Source of the DNA: Pseudomonas sp. M47T1
GTDB lineage: Bacteria > Pseudomonadota > Gammaproteobacteria > Pseudomonadales > Pseudomonadaceae
Assembly: GCF_000263855.1 (NCBI RefSeq)
Contig: NZ_AJWX01000001.1
Span: 186,001-250,000 of the forward strand
DNA length: 64,000 bases
Direction: 5' to 3'
Each line of letters begins with the position of its first letter. The stretch's first letter is position 1. Under the pieces are notes generated by a model. The model was not told the DNA's origin. It was given only the letters and a program-made list of their open reading frames with translations, and ran no database searches. The position numbers and the translations under genes were made by a program. Shown piece after piece: positions 34,103-46,605 of the stretch.

Positions 34103-36052
34103 TCAGCCTTCGCGGTTGCGGGTCAGCAGCGCGGGCTTCTCGCCGTTGCGACGGCTCGGCAGCGACTCCAGCTGTTCCAGTTGCTCGGCAGTCGGGAAAC
34201 GATCGATTTTCGATTCCTTGTGCACGATGCGTGGCTGGTTTTGCGGCGCGCGCGAGTTGCTTACCGCAGGTTCCGAACGCGGTTGCTCGTCACGGGGCGG
34301 GCGACGGTTGCGGCCGCCACCGTTGCTGTCGCGACGCGGCTGGCCGTCACGGGCACCGCCACCATTGCTGCGCGGGCCGCTGCTGCGCTTGTCGCCAGCC
34401 GGTTTGCCAGCGGCAGGTGCACCGGTGCGCGGGGCAGCCGGGCGACCTTGGCGTGGAGCTGGAGCCGAGGCCGGAGCTGCGCCACCGGCGGCAGCCGGGG
34501 CACCCGGGCGACGGTTGCGGCCCTGGTTCTTGTTCTGGTACGGGCTGACGTAGTCGGCGCGGTTACCAAAATTGTCAACTTCGTCATCCAGGAACTCGTC
34601 CGGCGCGCGGTTGGCAGAAGCTACCTCAGGCTTTGGAGTGGACTGGGCCTGACGTGGCTTCTGGTCACGGGGTTGGCGTTCAGAACGCGCCCCGGCGGGC
34701 TTTTCCTTGCCTTGCTCCTTGCCCTGGTCCTTGCCTGGCTGGGGCGCGGCTGCACGGCGCTCCTTGCCACGGTCCTTGCCTTTGTCCTTGCGGCCGGCAC
34801 CACCACCATCGGTCTTGGCACCGTCACCGCGCGGAGCGCGGGCGTTGCGCGGGGCGTTGGCCTGAGGGCGCTCACGCACCTCGGGTTTCTCGGCCTCTAC
34901 TGCGGTGATGTCGAAGCCCATCAGATCGCCGTCCGGGATCTTCTGCTTGGTCATGCGCTCAATGCTCTTGAGCAGCTTTTCCTCGTCCGGGGCGACCAGC
35001 GAGATGGCCTCGCCGCTGCGACCAGCACGGCCGGTACGGCCGATACGGTGCACGTAATCTTCATCGACGTTGGGCAGTTCGAAGTTGACCACGTGGGGCA
35101 ACTGGTCGATGTCCAGGCCGCGGGCGGCGATGTCGGTGGCAACCATGATGCGTACCGAGCCGGCCTTGAAGTCGGCCAGGGCCTTGGTGCGCGCGTTCTG
35201 GCTTTTGTTGCCGTGGATGGCCACGGCGCTCAGGCCATGCTTTTCCAGGTACTCGGCCAGGCGGTTGGCGCCATGCTTGGTACGGGTGAACACCAGCACC
35301 TGTTCCCAGGCACCCTGGGTGATCAGGTGGGCCAGCAGCGAGCGCTTGTGGCTGGCCGACAGGCGGTAGACCCGTTGCTCGATGCGCTCAACCGTGGTGT
35401 TCGGCGGGGTGACTTCGATGCGCTCGGGGTTGTGCAGCAGCCTGCCGGCAAGGTCAGTGATGTCCTTGGAGAAGGTGGCCGAGAACAGCAGGTTCTGGCG
35501 CTTGGCTGGCAGGCGTGCCAGCACCTTCTTGACGTCATGGACGAAGCCCATGTCGAGCATGCGGTCGGCTTCGTCAAGCACGAGGATTTCCACGTGCGAC
35601 AGGTCGACGCTGCCCTGGCCGCACAGGTCGAGCAGGCGGCCTGGGCAGGCCACCAGCACGTCGACGCCGCGGGACATGGCCTGGACCTGTGGGTTCATGC
35701 CAACGCCGCCGAAAATGCAGGCGCTGACGAACTTCAGGTCACGGGCGTAGATCTTGAAGCTGTCGTGCACCTGTGCCGCCAGTTCGCGGGTAGGCGTGAG
35801 GACCAGCACGCGCGGTTGGCGTGGGCCATGGCGCTGGGATTTGTCCGGATGACCGTTGGGAAACAGCCGTTCCAGGATCGGAAGGGCGAAACCACCGGTT
35901 TTACCAGTACCTGTCTGAGCCGCGACCATCAGGTCGCGACCTTGCAACACGGCGGGAATAGCCCGCTGTTGCACCGGAGTAGGCTGGGTATAGCCCGCCG
36001 CCTCGATGGCGCGGACTAAAGCCTCGGAGAGACCGAGGGAAGCAAAGGACAT
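34103..36052 (-). CDS. rhlE: DEAD-box RNA helicase, RhlE type, with long disordered tail
   Basis: ATP-dependent RNA helicase, 649 residues from the ATG at 36052 ([17 protein letters not shown]). Motifs in order: Q motif [23 protein letters not shown], Ia [56 protein letters not shown]. The helicase core ends near residue 380. The remaining 270 or so residues are low complexity, rich in K, R, G, P, A, Q, and probably unfolded, serving RNA binding or assembly with RNA-decay proteins. It closes with a conserved-looking [17 protein letters not shown]. Start is preceded by AAAGGAC-like spacing; longer readings to 36115 lack support. Confidence 0.93.
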   Translation of the reverse strand: MSFASLGLSEALVRAIEAAGYTQPTPVQQRAIPAVLQGRDLMVAAQTGTGKTGGFALPILERLFPNGHPDKSQRHGPRQPRVLVLTPTRELAAQVHDSFKIYARDLKFVSACIFGGVGMNPQVQAMSRGVDVLVACPGRLLDLCGQGSVDLSHVEILVLDEADRMLDMGFVHDVKKVLARLPAKRQNLLFSATFSKDITDLAGRLLHNPERIEVTPPNTTVERIEQRVYRLSASHKRSLLAHLITQGAWEQVLVFTRTKHGANRLAEYLEKHGLSAVAIHGNKSQNARTKALADFKAGSVRIMVATDIAARGLDIDQLPHVVNFELPNVDEDYVHRIGRTGRAGRSGEAISLVAPDEEKLLKSIERMTKQKIPDGDLMGFDITAVEAEKPEVRERPQANAPRNARAPRGDGAKTDGGGAGRKDKGKDRGKERRAAAPQPGKDQGKEQGKEKPAGARSERQPRDQKPRQAQSTPKPEVASANRAPDEFLDDEVDNFGNRADYVSPYQNKNQGRNRRPGAPAAAGGAAPASAPAPRQGRPAAPRTGAPAAGKPAGDKRSSGPRSNGGGARDGQPRRDSNGGGRNRRPPRDEQPRSEPAVSNSRAPQNQPRIVHKESKIDRFPTAEQLEQLESLPSRRNGEKPALLTRNREG

Positions 36053-36272
36053 GAGTAATCCTGTTCTAGTGAGGGCGTTGCCCAATGGGAATCTTGCCTG
36101 GCGCGACGGGTGCATGGGGGCACTATCGCGTCCGGTCCTGCCGGGCCTTCAATGCGCATCCGGACCTGGCTGAGCGGGCGTGTGCCGGGCAGTCGAGCGG
36201 GTCGGGATGCCTTTTGCAAGGCCGGGCGTCCGGGCGTAAGCCTGGCGGGAAGGTCGGAGTATAACAGAGCAA

Positions 36273-37055
36273 TCACAGTGCGCCGCTTTCCTGCTGCTCA
36301 ACGGTTTTATCGGCCGTTGTCGGGCTGGAGTAACGGGCCATCAGTTGAGCATAGGCCGGTTCACGCTTGAACCGGCGCAGCTCAACGGAAAAGCGCAAGG
36401 CCAGTTGGTCCATGCCGGCGCCGCGGCGCACGGCCAGATACTGGCGTTCGCGGCTGACCACCAGCGGCAAGGCGCTGACCTGGCCTTCCAGGCCCATGGC
36501 CTGCAGGGTGAAATTGCCGACCCGCAGGTCGGTGATGATCAGGTCCACACGGTGGCGTATCAGCTTGCCGAAGTTGGCTTCCTGGCTGGCGGCGGCTTCG
36601 CGTTGGAACTCGCTGGCCTGCATGAAGGCATCGCCGTAGTTGTAACCGGCCGATGTGCCCACGGTCAGCCCCTGCAGGTCGGCCAGGCTGGTCACGTCAT
36701 GAGGTTTGTTCGCGGCCTGGAACAGCACGAACTGTACGTCGGACAGCGGTTCGTCGGGGTAGAGCAGGGTGGCTTCGCGTTCGGGGGTACGGAAAATGTC
36801 CAGCACGCCATCGGCCTCGCCTTGCTCGAGCATGGCCAGGCAGCGCTTCCACGGCAGGAACTGCCACTGGATATCCACGCCCAGGCGCTCGAACACCTTG
36901 GCTGTCACCTCATAGTCGATGCCCATGCCCTGGCCGTTGCGCTGGTAAGCGTAGGGCGCCCAGGGGTCGGTGACAATGCGCAACTTCTCGGCCTGGGCGT
37001 TCAAACTCAGGCAAGCGAGGAACATGGCTGTCAGCAGGGAGAGGTAAGCAGGCAT
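36273..37055 (-). CDS. periplasmic solute-binding protein, family 3 (orphan)
   Basis: A 260-residue secreted SBP_bac_3 protein. The signal peptide is MPAYLSLLTAMFLACLSLNA then QA, with mature KLRIVTDPWAPYAY. The fold motifs are GMGIDYEVTAKVFERLGVDI, WKRCLAMLEQGEADGVLDIF and LQGLTVGTSAGYNYGDAF. No permease or ATPase gene is nearby, so it may be a stand-alone sensor or scavenger, or serve a transporter elsewhere; the ligand (amino acid or similar) is unknown. A REP pair lies just upstream. Confidence 0.87.
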   Translation of the reverse strand: MPAYLSLLTAMFLACLSLNAQAEKLRIVTDPWAPYAYQRNGQGMGIDYEVTAKVFERLGVDIQWQFLPWKRCLAMLEQGEADGVLDIFRTPEREATLLYPDEPLSDVQFVLFQAANKPHDVTSLADLQGLTVGTSAGYNYGDAFMQASEFQREAAASQEANFGKLIRHRVDLIITDLRVGNFTLQAMGLEGQVSALPLVVSRERQYLAVRRGAGMDQLALRFSVELRRFKREPAYAQLMARYSSPTTADKTVEQQESGAL

Positions 37056-37100
37056 TGCCGGAGAGTACGATGCCGCAAGAGGCCATGCAATCCTCGGCTG

Positions 37101-37190
37101 CGGGGGCGGGCTCTGCCCGCGAAGAGCTCACCGCGGTCTACCTGAGGATTGCGGTGCATTCTTCGCGGGTAGAACCCGCTCCCACGAAGG
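37101..37190. repeat. REP-type inverted repeat pair
   Basis: CGGGGGCGGGCTCTGCCCGCGAAG at 37101 and TTCTTCGCGGGTAGAACCCGCTCCCAC ending near 37185 face each other between metF and the solute-binding protein gene. Confidence 0.7.
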
Positions 37191-37196
37191 GCTGGA

Positions 37197-38042
37197 TCAA
37201 CGGGGGAGCTTGAGGTTGTTCCACACCGCCAGGCTGGCTTCGGCCTGGTTCAGCGTATAGAAGTGCAGCCCCGGCGCGCCGCCGTCGAGCAGTTGTTCGC
37301 ACATGCGGGTAATCACCTCTTCGCCAAACGTCTGGATGCTGCCGACGTCATCGCCGTAGGCTTCCAGCTGCTTGCGCACCCAGCGCGGGATCTCGGCGCC
37401 ACAGGCGTCGGAGAAACGGGCCAGCTTGCTGTAGTTGGTGATCGGCATGATGCCCGGCACGATCGGGATGTTCACGCCCAGTTTCTGCACGCGCTCGACG
37501 AAGTAGAAGTAGCTGTCGGCGTTGAAGAAGTATTGGGTGATGGCGCTGTCGGCACCGGCATTGGCCTTGCGCACGAAGTTCTTGATGTCGTCTTCGAAGT
37601 TGTGCGCTTGCGGGTGCATTTCCGGGTAGGCGGCGACTTCGATATGGAAGTGGCTGCCGGTTTCGGCACGAATGAACTCCACCAGGTCATTGGCGTGACG
37701 CAGTTCGCCGCTGGCCATGCCCATGCCCGAAGGCAGGTCGCCACGCAGTGCCACGATGCGCTTGATGCCGGCATCCTTGTACTGCGCCAGCAAGCCGCGC
37801 AGGTCGGCCTTGCTGTCACCCACGCACGACAGGTGCGGAGCGGCCGGGACCTTCACTTCGTTTTCCAGCTGCAGCACGGTGTTGAGCGTGCGGTCGCGGG
37901 TAGAACCACCGGCACCGTAGGTGCAGGAGAAGAAATCGGGGTTGTAGCCAGCCAACTGGCGGGCAACGTTCAGCAGTTTTTCATGCCCAGCATCGGTCTT
38001 GGTGGGGAAGAACTCGAAGCTGAAGCGGCGTTCCTGAGACAT
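37197..38042 (-). CDS. metF: 5,10-methylenetetrahydrofolate reductase
   Basis: FAD enzyme that makes 5-methyltetrahydrofolate for methionine synthesis. 281 residues, starting MSQERRFSFEFFPTKTDAGH. Typical segments are DFFSCTYGAGGSTRDRTLNT, PHLSCVGDSKADLRGLL, RIVALRGDLPSG and QYFFNADSYFYFVERVQKLG. It is downstream of ahcY on the same strand, 168 bp away with a REP pair in between, so methyl-cycle genes cluster; it may share the ahcY riboswitch transcript. Confidence 0.96.
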   Translation of the reverse strand: MSQERRFSFEFFPTKTDAGHEKLLNVARQLAGYNPDFFSCTYGAGGSTRDRTLNTVLQLENEVKVPAAPHLSCVGDSKADLRGLLAQYKDAGIKRIVALRGDLPSGMGMASGELRHANDLVEFIRAETGSHFHIEVAAYPEMHPQAHNFEDDIKNFVRKANAGADSAITQYFFNADSYFYFVERVQKLGVNIPIVPGIMPITNYSKLARFSDACGAEIPRWVRKQLEAYGDDVGSIQTFGEEVITRMCEQLLDGGAPGLHFYTLNQAEASLAVWNNLKLPR

Positions 38043-38090
38043 GATTACACCTATCTGGAAACTCGAAAGCCGAAAGGCCCTGAAGCTTGC

Positions 38091-38181
38091 CTGTGGGACC
38101 GGGCTCTGCCCGGGAAAAGGACACTACGGTGCTTGAGTTGCACTGCGGTGTCTGGTTCCCGGGCAGAGCCCGGTCCTACAA
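38091..38181. repeat. REP-type inverted repeat pair (variant)
   Basis: CTGTGGGACCGGGCTCTGCCCGGGAA faces TTCCCGGGCAGAGCCCGGTCCTACA. The core is CCGGGC...GCCCGG, a compensated variant of the GCGGGC unit, so the stem is kept. It lies between ahcY and metF. Confidence 0.7.
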
Positions 38182-38210
38182 AGCTCCAGGTCCCTTTCGG
38201 ACTGCGCCAA

Positions 38211-39943
<1,733 letters not shown>

Positions 39944-40345
39944 ATGAACTTCCACACCCGCAAGTGGGTAAAACCCGAAGACCTGAACCCCAACGGCACC
40001 CTGTTCGGTGGCAGCCTGCTGCGCTGGATCGACGAAGAGGCGGCGATCTACGCCATCGTGCAGCTTGGCAATCAGCGCGTGGTGACCAAATACATTTCCG
40101 AGATCAACTTCGTCAGCGCCTCGCGCCAGGGCGACATCATCGAGCTAGGCATCACGGCCACCGAGTTTGGCCGCACCTCGATCACCCTGATGTGCGAAGT
40201 TCGCAACAAGATCACCCGCAAAAGCATCCTCACCGTCGACAAGATGGTCTTCGTCAACCTGGGCGAAGACGGCCTGCCGGCGCCCCATGGCCGCACCGAG
40301 ATCCGCTACATCAAGGATCAGTTCGAGGGTGAAGGCGTAGAGTGA
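39944..40345 (+). CDS. acyl-CoA thioesterase, YciA-type hotdog fold
   Basis: A 133-residue single hotdog domain acyl-CoA thioesterase of the YciA/BACH group. It starts at the ATG 39944 (MNFHTRKWVKPEDLNPNGTL) after GGAG six bases upstream. The catalytic motif is NPNGTLFGGSLLRWIDEEAA, with the active-site Asp in WIDE. Further pieces are INFVSASRQGDIIELG and TVDKMVFVNLG. Substrate chain length cannot be read from sequence. It stands alone between ahcY (divergent) and the antiporter (convergent). Confidence 0.9.
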   Translation: MNFHTRKWVKPEDLNPNGTLFGGSLLRWIDEEAAIYAIVQLGNQRVVTKYISEINFVSASRQGDIIELGITATEFGRTSITLMCEVRNKITRKSILTVDKMVFVNLGEDGLPAPHGRTEIRYIKDQFEGEGVE

Positions 40346-40353
40346 CCTTGGCT

Positions 40354-40385
40354 ATGTGGCAGCGGGCAGAGCCCGCTCCCACAAG
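40354..40385. repeat. single REP unit
   Basis: TATGTGGCAGCGGGCAGAGCCCGCTCCCACA is one REP unit whose core AGCGGGC-AGA-GCCCGCT is self-complementary. It lies between the convergent thioesterase and antiporter genes. Confidence 0.7.
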
Positions 40386-40413
40386 AGCAACTGCTCCTTA
40401 TCAGGATTGCAGG

Positions 40414-41670
40414 TCAGTGTGCCACTTCCTCTTGCGGGGTATCGCGCGTCACGCTTTTCACCAGCTTGCCGATGCTCAACCCCTGCAGCAGGATCGACGA
40501 CAGCACCACGATGTAGGTGATGCTCAGTAGCAGGTCGCGTTCCGGGCCCACTGGCAACGCCAGCGCCAGGGCGACCGACACGCCACCGCGCAAGCCTCCC
40601 CAGGTGAGAATGCGGATGGTGCCCCGTGGCACGCTGCGCCAGCGGCGCAACAGCAGGATGGCCGGCGCCACGGTCAGCAGGCGCGACAGCAGGATCGCCA
40701 CCGCCAGCACGCTGGATGCGACAACGTGCATCCAGGAAAACGGCAACAGCAGCAACTCCATGCCGATCAGGGCGAACAGCAAAGCGTTGAGCATGTCATC
40801 CAGCAGCTCCCAGAAACCATCCATGTAGCGGCGGGTCATGTCGTTCATGGCTAGCTTGCGGCCCAGGTTGCCGATGATCAAGCCGGCAGTGACCATGGCG
40901 ATGGGCGCCAAAACGTGCAATTCATAGGCCATGGCCGAGCCACCAATGACCAGCGCCAGGGTCAGCATGACCTCCACCTGGTACTGCTCGATGCTTTTGA
41001 TCATGCGGTACACCACGTAGCCGATCAGCGCGCCAAACAGCACGCCACCTATGGCTTCGTGAACGAACAGCATCGCGGTTTCACCCATCGTTGGCGTTTC
41101 GCCTTGCTGGGCAATGCCCAGCAGTACGGTGAATACCACCACGGCGGTACCGTCGTTGAACAGCGACTCACCGACAATAGTGGTTTTCAATGGTTTGGAA
41201 GCGTTGGCCGTGCGCAGCACGCCGAGTACCGCAATGGGGTCGGTGGGCGAAATCAGCGCGCCGAACAGCAGGCAATAGAGAAAGCTCACGTGCCAGCCGA
41301 ACAGGCCGAAAATCCAGAAGGCCAGGGTGCCAATCACCAGCGTGGCAATCAATACCCCGAAGGTGGCCAGTAGGCCAATCGGCCAGCGGTAGCTGCGCAG
41401 GTCGCTGAGGTTCACGTGCAGGGCGCCGGCGAACAGCAGGAACGCCAACATCCAGTTCATCAGCAGGTCGCCGAAATCGATCTGGCCGATAAGGGCCTGC
41501 ACGCGTGCCTCAAGGCCCGGGTAGCCGAGCACGCTCAAGCCTTGCAGCAGCAGTGAAAACATCAAGGCAGTGACCATCACGCCGATGGTGGGCGGCAGGC
41601 CGATAAAGCGAAAATTGACGTAAGTGAGCAGGGTGGTGAGGCAGATAAAGGCGGCGACTAACTCGAGCAT
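40414..41670 (-). CDS. Na+/H+ antiporter, CPA1 (NhaP) type
   Basis: A 418-residue inner-membrane monovalent cation/proton antiporter with 12 or so helices. I place the start at the ATG 41670 (MLELVAAFICLTTLLTYVNF), preceded by GGGAG; earlier in-frame ATGs lack this. The CPA1 core shows LLFGALISPTDPIAVLGVLR (the TDP motif) and VGESLFNDGTAVVVF (the ND pair for ion exchange), plus LTWGGLRGGVSVALALAL. It has no long cytoplasmic tail. Ion preference cannot be set from sequence. Confidence 0.93.
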   Translation of the reverse strand: MLELVAAFICLTTLLTYVNFRFIGLPPTIGVMVTALMFSLLLQGLSVLGYPGLEARVQALIGQIDFGDLLMNWMLAFLLFAGALHVNLSDLRSYRWPIGLLATFGVLIATLVIGTLAFWIFGLFGWHVSFLYCLLFGALISPTDPIAVLGVLRTANASKPLKTTIVGESLFNDGTAVVVFTVLLGIAQQGETPTMGETAMLFVHEAIGGVLFGALIGYVVYRMIKSIEQYQVEVMLTLALVIGGSAMAYELHVLAPIAMVTAGLIIGNLGRKLAMNDMTRRYMDGFWELLDDMLNALLFALIGMELLLLPFSWMHVVASSVLAVAILLSRLLTVAPAILLLRRWRSVPRGTIRILTWGGLRGGVSVALALALPVGPERDLLLSITYIVVLSSILLQGLSIGKLVKSVTRDTPQEEVAH

Positions 41671-41869
41671 CCGGGCTCCCATGGTGGTGTGACAATTAAA
41701 GCGCAGCGGCGCCATGTACAAGCTTGGACGGTTCGGTAACCTTTGGTGACACAGGCACGAATGTCGCAGTTGTTACAAACTCTTGCGCAGAGTTGCCTGA
41801 CTGCCTCGGACACGCGCTAAGATGCCTGCGTACACTTACTCCCTTGCCAGCCATAAGCTAAGGATTGTC

Positions 41870-42256
41870 ATGACTGTTGCCTTCTGGTGTGTGTTGATTG
41901 CCATGGTGTTGCCGTTCGTTTGCACCAGTATTGCCAAGTTCAGTGGTGGCAAGTTTGGCCCACGACAAAATCACGACCCGCGCACCTTTCTGGAAAAACT
42001 CGAAGGCTTTCCCAGGCGGGCCCACGCAGCCCAGCAGAACAGCTTCGAGGCATTCCCGGCATTTGCTGCCGCGGTGATCATTGCCTATATCTGCCACAAC
42101 GCCCAGCAGGTGACCATGGACGTATTGGCGGTGATGTTTATTACCAGCCGCCTGCTATACATCATCTGCTACCTGGCCGATTGGGCCATGCTGCGTTCAC
42201 TGGTGTGGTTTGTTGGCCTGGGGCTGATTGCCAGTTTCTTTTTCGTTTCGGTCTGA
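41870..42256 (+). CDS. MAPEG family membrane protein
   Basis: A 128-residue four-helix membrane protein of the MAPEG fold (eicosanoid and glutathione metabolism relatives). The start is ATG 41870 (MTVAFWCVLIAMVLPFVCTS) after AAGGA, rather than the ATG 48 bases upstream, which would add a polar 16-residue tail. Signature segments are RAHAAQQNSFEAFPAFAAAV, where N-S-F-E resembles the glutathione-binding loop, and FITSRLLYIICYLADWAMLR. Substrate unknown. The cytochrome c' gene follows 9 bp later. Confidence 0.88.
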   Translation: MTVAFWCVLIAMVLPFVCTSIAKFSGGKFGPRQNHDPRTFLEKLEGFPRRAHAAQQNSFEAFPAFAAAVIIAYICHNAQQVTMDVLAVMFITSRLLYIICYLADWAMLRSLVWFVGLGLIASFFFVSV

Positions 42257-42265
42257 TCGAACACC

Positions 42266-42715
42266 ATGACAATCAAGACGCTTACCGTGCTAGCCCTTAC
42301 ATGCCTTACGCTGAGCGCCTGCGGCGGCGTTGACCCCAATTCCCCGCTGGGTCAGCGCAAGGCCATTTTCAAGCAAATGTTGCACACCAGCGAAGACATG
42401 AATGGCATGTTGCTGGGCCGCCTGCCGTTCGACGGCGCGCAGTTCGCGGCCAGTGCGGTGAAGCTCGATCAGTTGGCGCAGCAGCCCTGGCAGCATTTCC
42501 CCAAGGTGCGTGAAGAAGACCATACGGCGGCGAAGGCCGATGTGTGGGAGAAACAGGCGCGGTTCCAGGAACTGGCGCGGGCGCTTGAGGCGTCGACCGC
42601 GCAGTTGGTGCTGGCTACGCGAGCCCAGCCGCTGGAGGCCACGGGGCTGGATGGGCCGATGCAGAAGGTGGAAGGCAGTTGCAAGGCGTGCCATCGCGAG
42701 TTTCGCGATCATTGA
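42266..42715 (+). CDS. cytochrome c'-type lipoprotein
   Basis: A 149-residue lipoprotein with one covalent haem. The lipobox is LSAC at residues 16-19 of MTIKTLTVLALTCLTLSACG, so Cys19 is lipidated. The haem site CKACH lies at residues 139-143, close to the C-terminus, as in cytochromes c' (four-helix bundle, haem near the end). Usual cytochromes c' are soluble, so a membrane anchor is notable. Likely roles are NO binding or electron storage. It follows the MAPEG gene by 9 bp. Confidence 0.85.
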   Translation: MTIKTLTVLALTCLTLSACGGVDPNSPLGQRKAIFKQMLHTSEDMNGMLLGRLPFDGAQFAASAVKLDQLAQQPWQHFPKVREEDHTAAKADVWEKQARFQELARALEASTAQLVLATRAQPLEATGLDGPMQKVEGSCKACHREFRDH

Positions 42716-42739
42716 TTGCAGATATCGCAGTCGCACCGC

Positions 42740-42769
42740 CCTTGTAGCGGCTGTCGCAAGGCTACAAGG
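42740..42769. terminator. hairpin between convergent genes
   Basis: CCTTGTAGC (42740-42748) and GCTACAAGG (42761-42769) are exact reverse complements with a 12-base loop. It lies between the convergent cytochrome c' and DUF1090 genes, where it could end transcription, though no T tract follows on either strand. Confidence 0.45.
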
Positions 42770-42770
42770 T

Positions 42771-43169
42771 TTACTTATCCAATTCGTCCAGCGCCTGCTG
42801 CAGTTCCTTGCGCGACTCGGCCAGCTTGTCCTTGCGCGAGTTGATCTTGTCCGAGTCGCCTTTCTTCATGGCCTTGTCCAGGTCGGCCTGGCGCTTGGCA
42901 ACTTCGTGACGGGCGTCGAGCACCTTGTTCTCGCGCTCTTTCTGCAAGCCGGCGTCCGTGCAGTTGGCCTTGTTTTCGTCCAGCGCCTTGGTCAGGCCAG
43001 TCTGCTGGGCGCTGTTGCCCTGGGCGCGGGCCTGGTCGAGCTGGTTGCTGATGGCTAGGCGCTTGGCTTCGCAGCCTTTGATGTCGGCGGTGTCCTGGTC
43101 TGCGGCCAGCAAAGGGGCAGACACAGCGCAGCAAAGGGTTAGCGCTGCAAGGAAAGGTAGGGTTTTCAT
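42771..43169 (-). CDS. DUF1090 (YqjC-like) periplasmic protein
   Basis: A 132-residue secreted protein with signal peptide MKTLPFLAALTLCCAVSAPL then LA, mature ADQDTADIKGCEAKR. The rest is charged and helical, with K/E/Q-rich heptad-like stretches: RHEVAKRQADLDKAMKKGDS and RKDKLAESRKELQQALDEL. Two cysteines (in KGCEAK and KANCTDA) could form a disulfide. DUF1090 proteins have no established function. The start is ATG 43169; an upstream ATG at 43217 lacks support. Confidence 0.88.
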   Translation of the reverse strand: MKTLPFLAALTLCCAVSAPLLAADQDTADIKGCEAKRLAISNQLDQARAQGNSAQQTGLTKALDENKANCTDAGLQKERENKVLDARHEVAKRQADLDKAMKKGDSDKINSRKDKLAESRKELQQALDELDK

Positions 43170-43282
43170 GGTGACTCCGTTCAAGGACCGCGCTATTGGA
43201 AACCTTATTGAAGCCATTGTCTGTAGGAAGTTTCCTGGTTGCCTGTAATAAAAACCTCGCGGCAGCGGCTAAAGGTCATCCG

Positions 43283-44992
<1,710 letters not shown>

Positions 44993-45046
44993 CTAGGAAA
45001 GCTTTGTCACTGGCGCCCGGCTGTCTGGTTACCGGGTGCTACGGCT

Positions 45047-45289
45047 TCAGCGGTTGGCTGGCGCGTCGTGGTGGACCTGGGTGTTGCGAGCCTGGGGCTT
45101 GTGCTTGGGCGTTGGCGCCTTCTTCACTACCTGCTTGTGCTGCAACTGCGTGTGCGGAGCCTTGTGCACCTGTACCTGGTTGTTGTGACTGTCGGGAGCA
45201 TTGGCCATGGTAGCCATGTTGGCGGCCTGGGCGTTGATGGCAAACAGGCCCAGCAGGGCGGCGGCGGGGGCGAACAGCGAAATGCGCAT
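45047..45289 (-). CDS. small secreted histidine/lysine-rich protein
   Basis: An 80-residue protein with signal peptide MRISLFAPAAALLGLFAINA then QAA, followed by a short mature chain of about 57 residues rich in H, K, Q, P (QVQVHKAPHTQLQHKQVVKK and PKHKPQARNTQVHHDA). The chain is basic with about eight histidines, so metal binding or cell-wall association are possible. I do not recognise a family. It lies downstream of metK beyond a terminator. Start is ATG 45289, preceded by GAGGTTCC. Confidence 0.72.
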   Translation of the reverse strand: MRISLFAPAAALLGLFAINAQAANMATMANAPDSHNNQVQVHKAPHTQLQHKQVVKKAPTPKHKPQARNTQVHHDAPANR

Positions 45290-45341
45290 CGGAACCTCAA
45301 ATTCGGAAATAGACACAGCCCGCAAAGGGCAGGCATATGAG

Positions 45342-45382
45342 CAAAAAAGCCCCGGCCAGTTTCCCGGCCAGGGCTTTTTATT
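45342..45382 (-). terminator. rho-independent terminator of metK
   Basis: Read on the minus strand, AAAAAGCCCTGGCC...GGCCGGGGCTTTTTT forms a 9- to 10-bp stem (one C-A mismatch) with loop GGGAAACT, ending in six T, 15 bases after the metK stop. Confidence 0.88.
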
Positions 45383-45396
45383 TAGTGTCGGTCTTG

Positions 45397-46587
45397 TTAC
45401 AGGCCGGCAGCGGCACGCAGGGAGGCGGCACGGTCGGTGCGTTCCCAGGTGAAGGTAGTGAAGGTGTCGTCACCCACGGTCACTTGCTCCGGGGTACGGC
45501 CGAAGTGGCCGTAGGCCGCGGTGCGCTGGTACATCGGGTGCAGCAGGTCGAGCATGGTGGTGATCGCGTAAGGGCGCAGGTCGAAGTGCTCGCGGACTAG
45601 GTTGATGATCTTGTCATCGCTGATCTTGCCGGTGCCGAAGGTGTTGATCGAGATCGAGGTTGGCTGGGCCACGCCGATGGCGTAGGAAACCTGGATCTCG
45701 CAACGGTCGGCCAGGCCTGCGGCCACGATGTTCTTGGCCACGTAGCGACCGGCGTAGGCGGCCGAGCGGTCAACCTTGGATGGGTCCTTGCCCGAGAACG
45801 CGCCGCCACCGTGGCGAGCCATGCCGCCGTAACTGTCGACAATGATCTTGCGGCCGGTCAGGCCGCAGTCGCCAACCGGGCCGCCGATGATGAAGTTGCC
45901 GGTGGGGTTTATGTGGAACTGCGTGTCGCTATGCAGCAGTTCGGCCGGGATCACCTTCTTGACGATCTCTTCCATCACGCCTTCACGCAGGTTGGCGTAG
46001 GAGACGTCCGGGTTGTGCTGGGTCGACAGCACGATGGCGTCAATGCCCACCACTTTGCCGCCTTCGTAGCGGCAAGTGACCTGGGACTTGGCGTCCGGGC
46101 GCAGCCAAGGCAGCAGGCCCGACTTGCGGGCTTCGGCCTGACGCTCTACCAGACGGTGCGAGAAGCAGATCGGCGCTGGCATCAGCACGTCGGTTTCGTT
46201 GCTGGCGTAGCCGAACATCAGGCCCTGGTCGCCGGCGCCCTGATCTTCAGGCTTGCTGCGGTCAACGCCCTGGGCGATGTCCACGGATTGCTTGCCGATG
46301 ATGTTCATTACCGCGCAGGTGGCGCCGTCGAAGCCGACTTCGGAGCTGTTGTAACCGATGTCGACGATGACCTTGCGGACGATGTCTTCCAGGTCTACCC
46401 AGGCCGAAGTGGTCACTTCGCCGGCGATGATGGCCACACCGGTTTTCACCAGGGTTTCGCACGCGACGCGGGCGAACTTGTCTTGGGTAATGATGGCGTC
46501 CAGCACCGCATCAGAAATCTGGTCGGCGATCTTGTCCGGGTGCCCTTCAGATACGGACTCGGAGGTGAAAAGTGAATATTCGCTCAT
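45397..46587 (-). CDS. metK: S-adenosylmethionine synthetase
   Basis: Makes SAM from methionine and ATP. The 396-residue protein starts [20 protein letters not shown] and has the ATP-loop hexapeptide [18 protein letters not shown] and the catalytic [16 protein letters not shown]. It lies 18 bp downstream of the ArsR-methyltransferase regulator in the same direction, so both probably share a transcript; no SAM riboswitch is visible in front of it. A strong terminator follows. Confidence 0.98.
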   Translation of the reverse strand: MSEYSLFTSESVSEGHPDKIADQISDAVLDAIITQDKFARVACETLVKTGVAIIAGEVTTSAWVDLEDIVRKVIVDIGYNSSEVGFDGATCAVMNIIGKQSVDIAQGVDRSKPEDQGAGDQGLMFGYASNETDVLMPAPICFSHRLVERQAEARKSGLLPWLRPDAKSQVTCRYEGGKVVGIDAIVLSTQHNPDVSYANLREGVMEEIVKKVIPAELLHSDTQFHINPTGNFIIGGPVGDCGLTGRKIIVDSYGGMARHGGGAFSGKDPSKVDRSAAYAGRYVAKNIVAAGLADRCEIQVSYAIGVAQPTSISINTFGTGKISDDKIINLVREHFDLRPYAITTMLDLLHPMYQRTAAYGHFGRTPEQVTVGDDTFTTFTWERTDRAASLRAAAGL

Positions 46588-46605
46588 CTCGACGGTTTCC
46601 TAAAT

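Noticed and set aside
34181-36019. 612-codon plus-strand frame opposite rhlE, with hydrophobic-looking stretches
   Set aside because: The apparent membrane segments are the reverse reading of the G/P/R-rich RhlE tail; the DEAD-box motifs on the other strand are decisive.
46588-46605. SAM riboswitch before metK
   Set aside because: Only 18 bases separate the regulator gene from metK, too short for any aptamer; control is more likely through the SahR-like protein.
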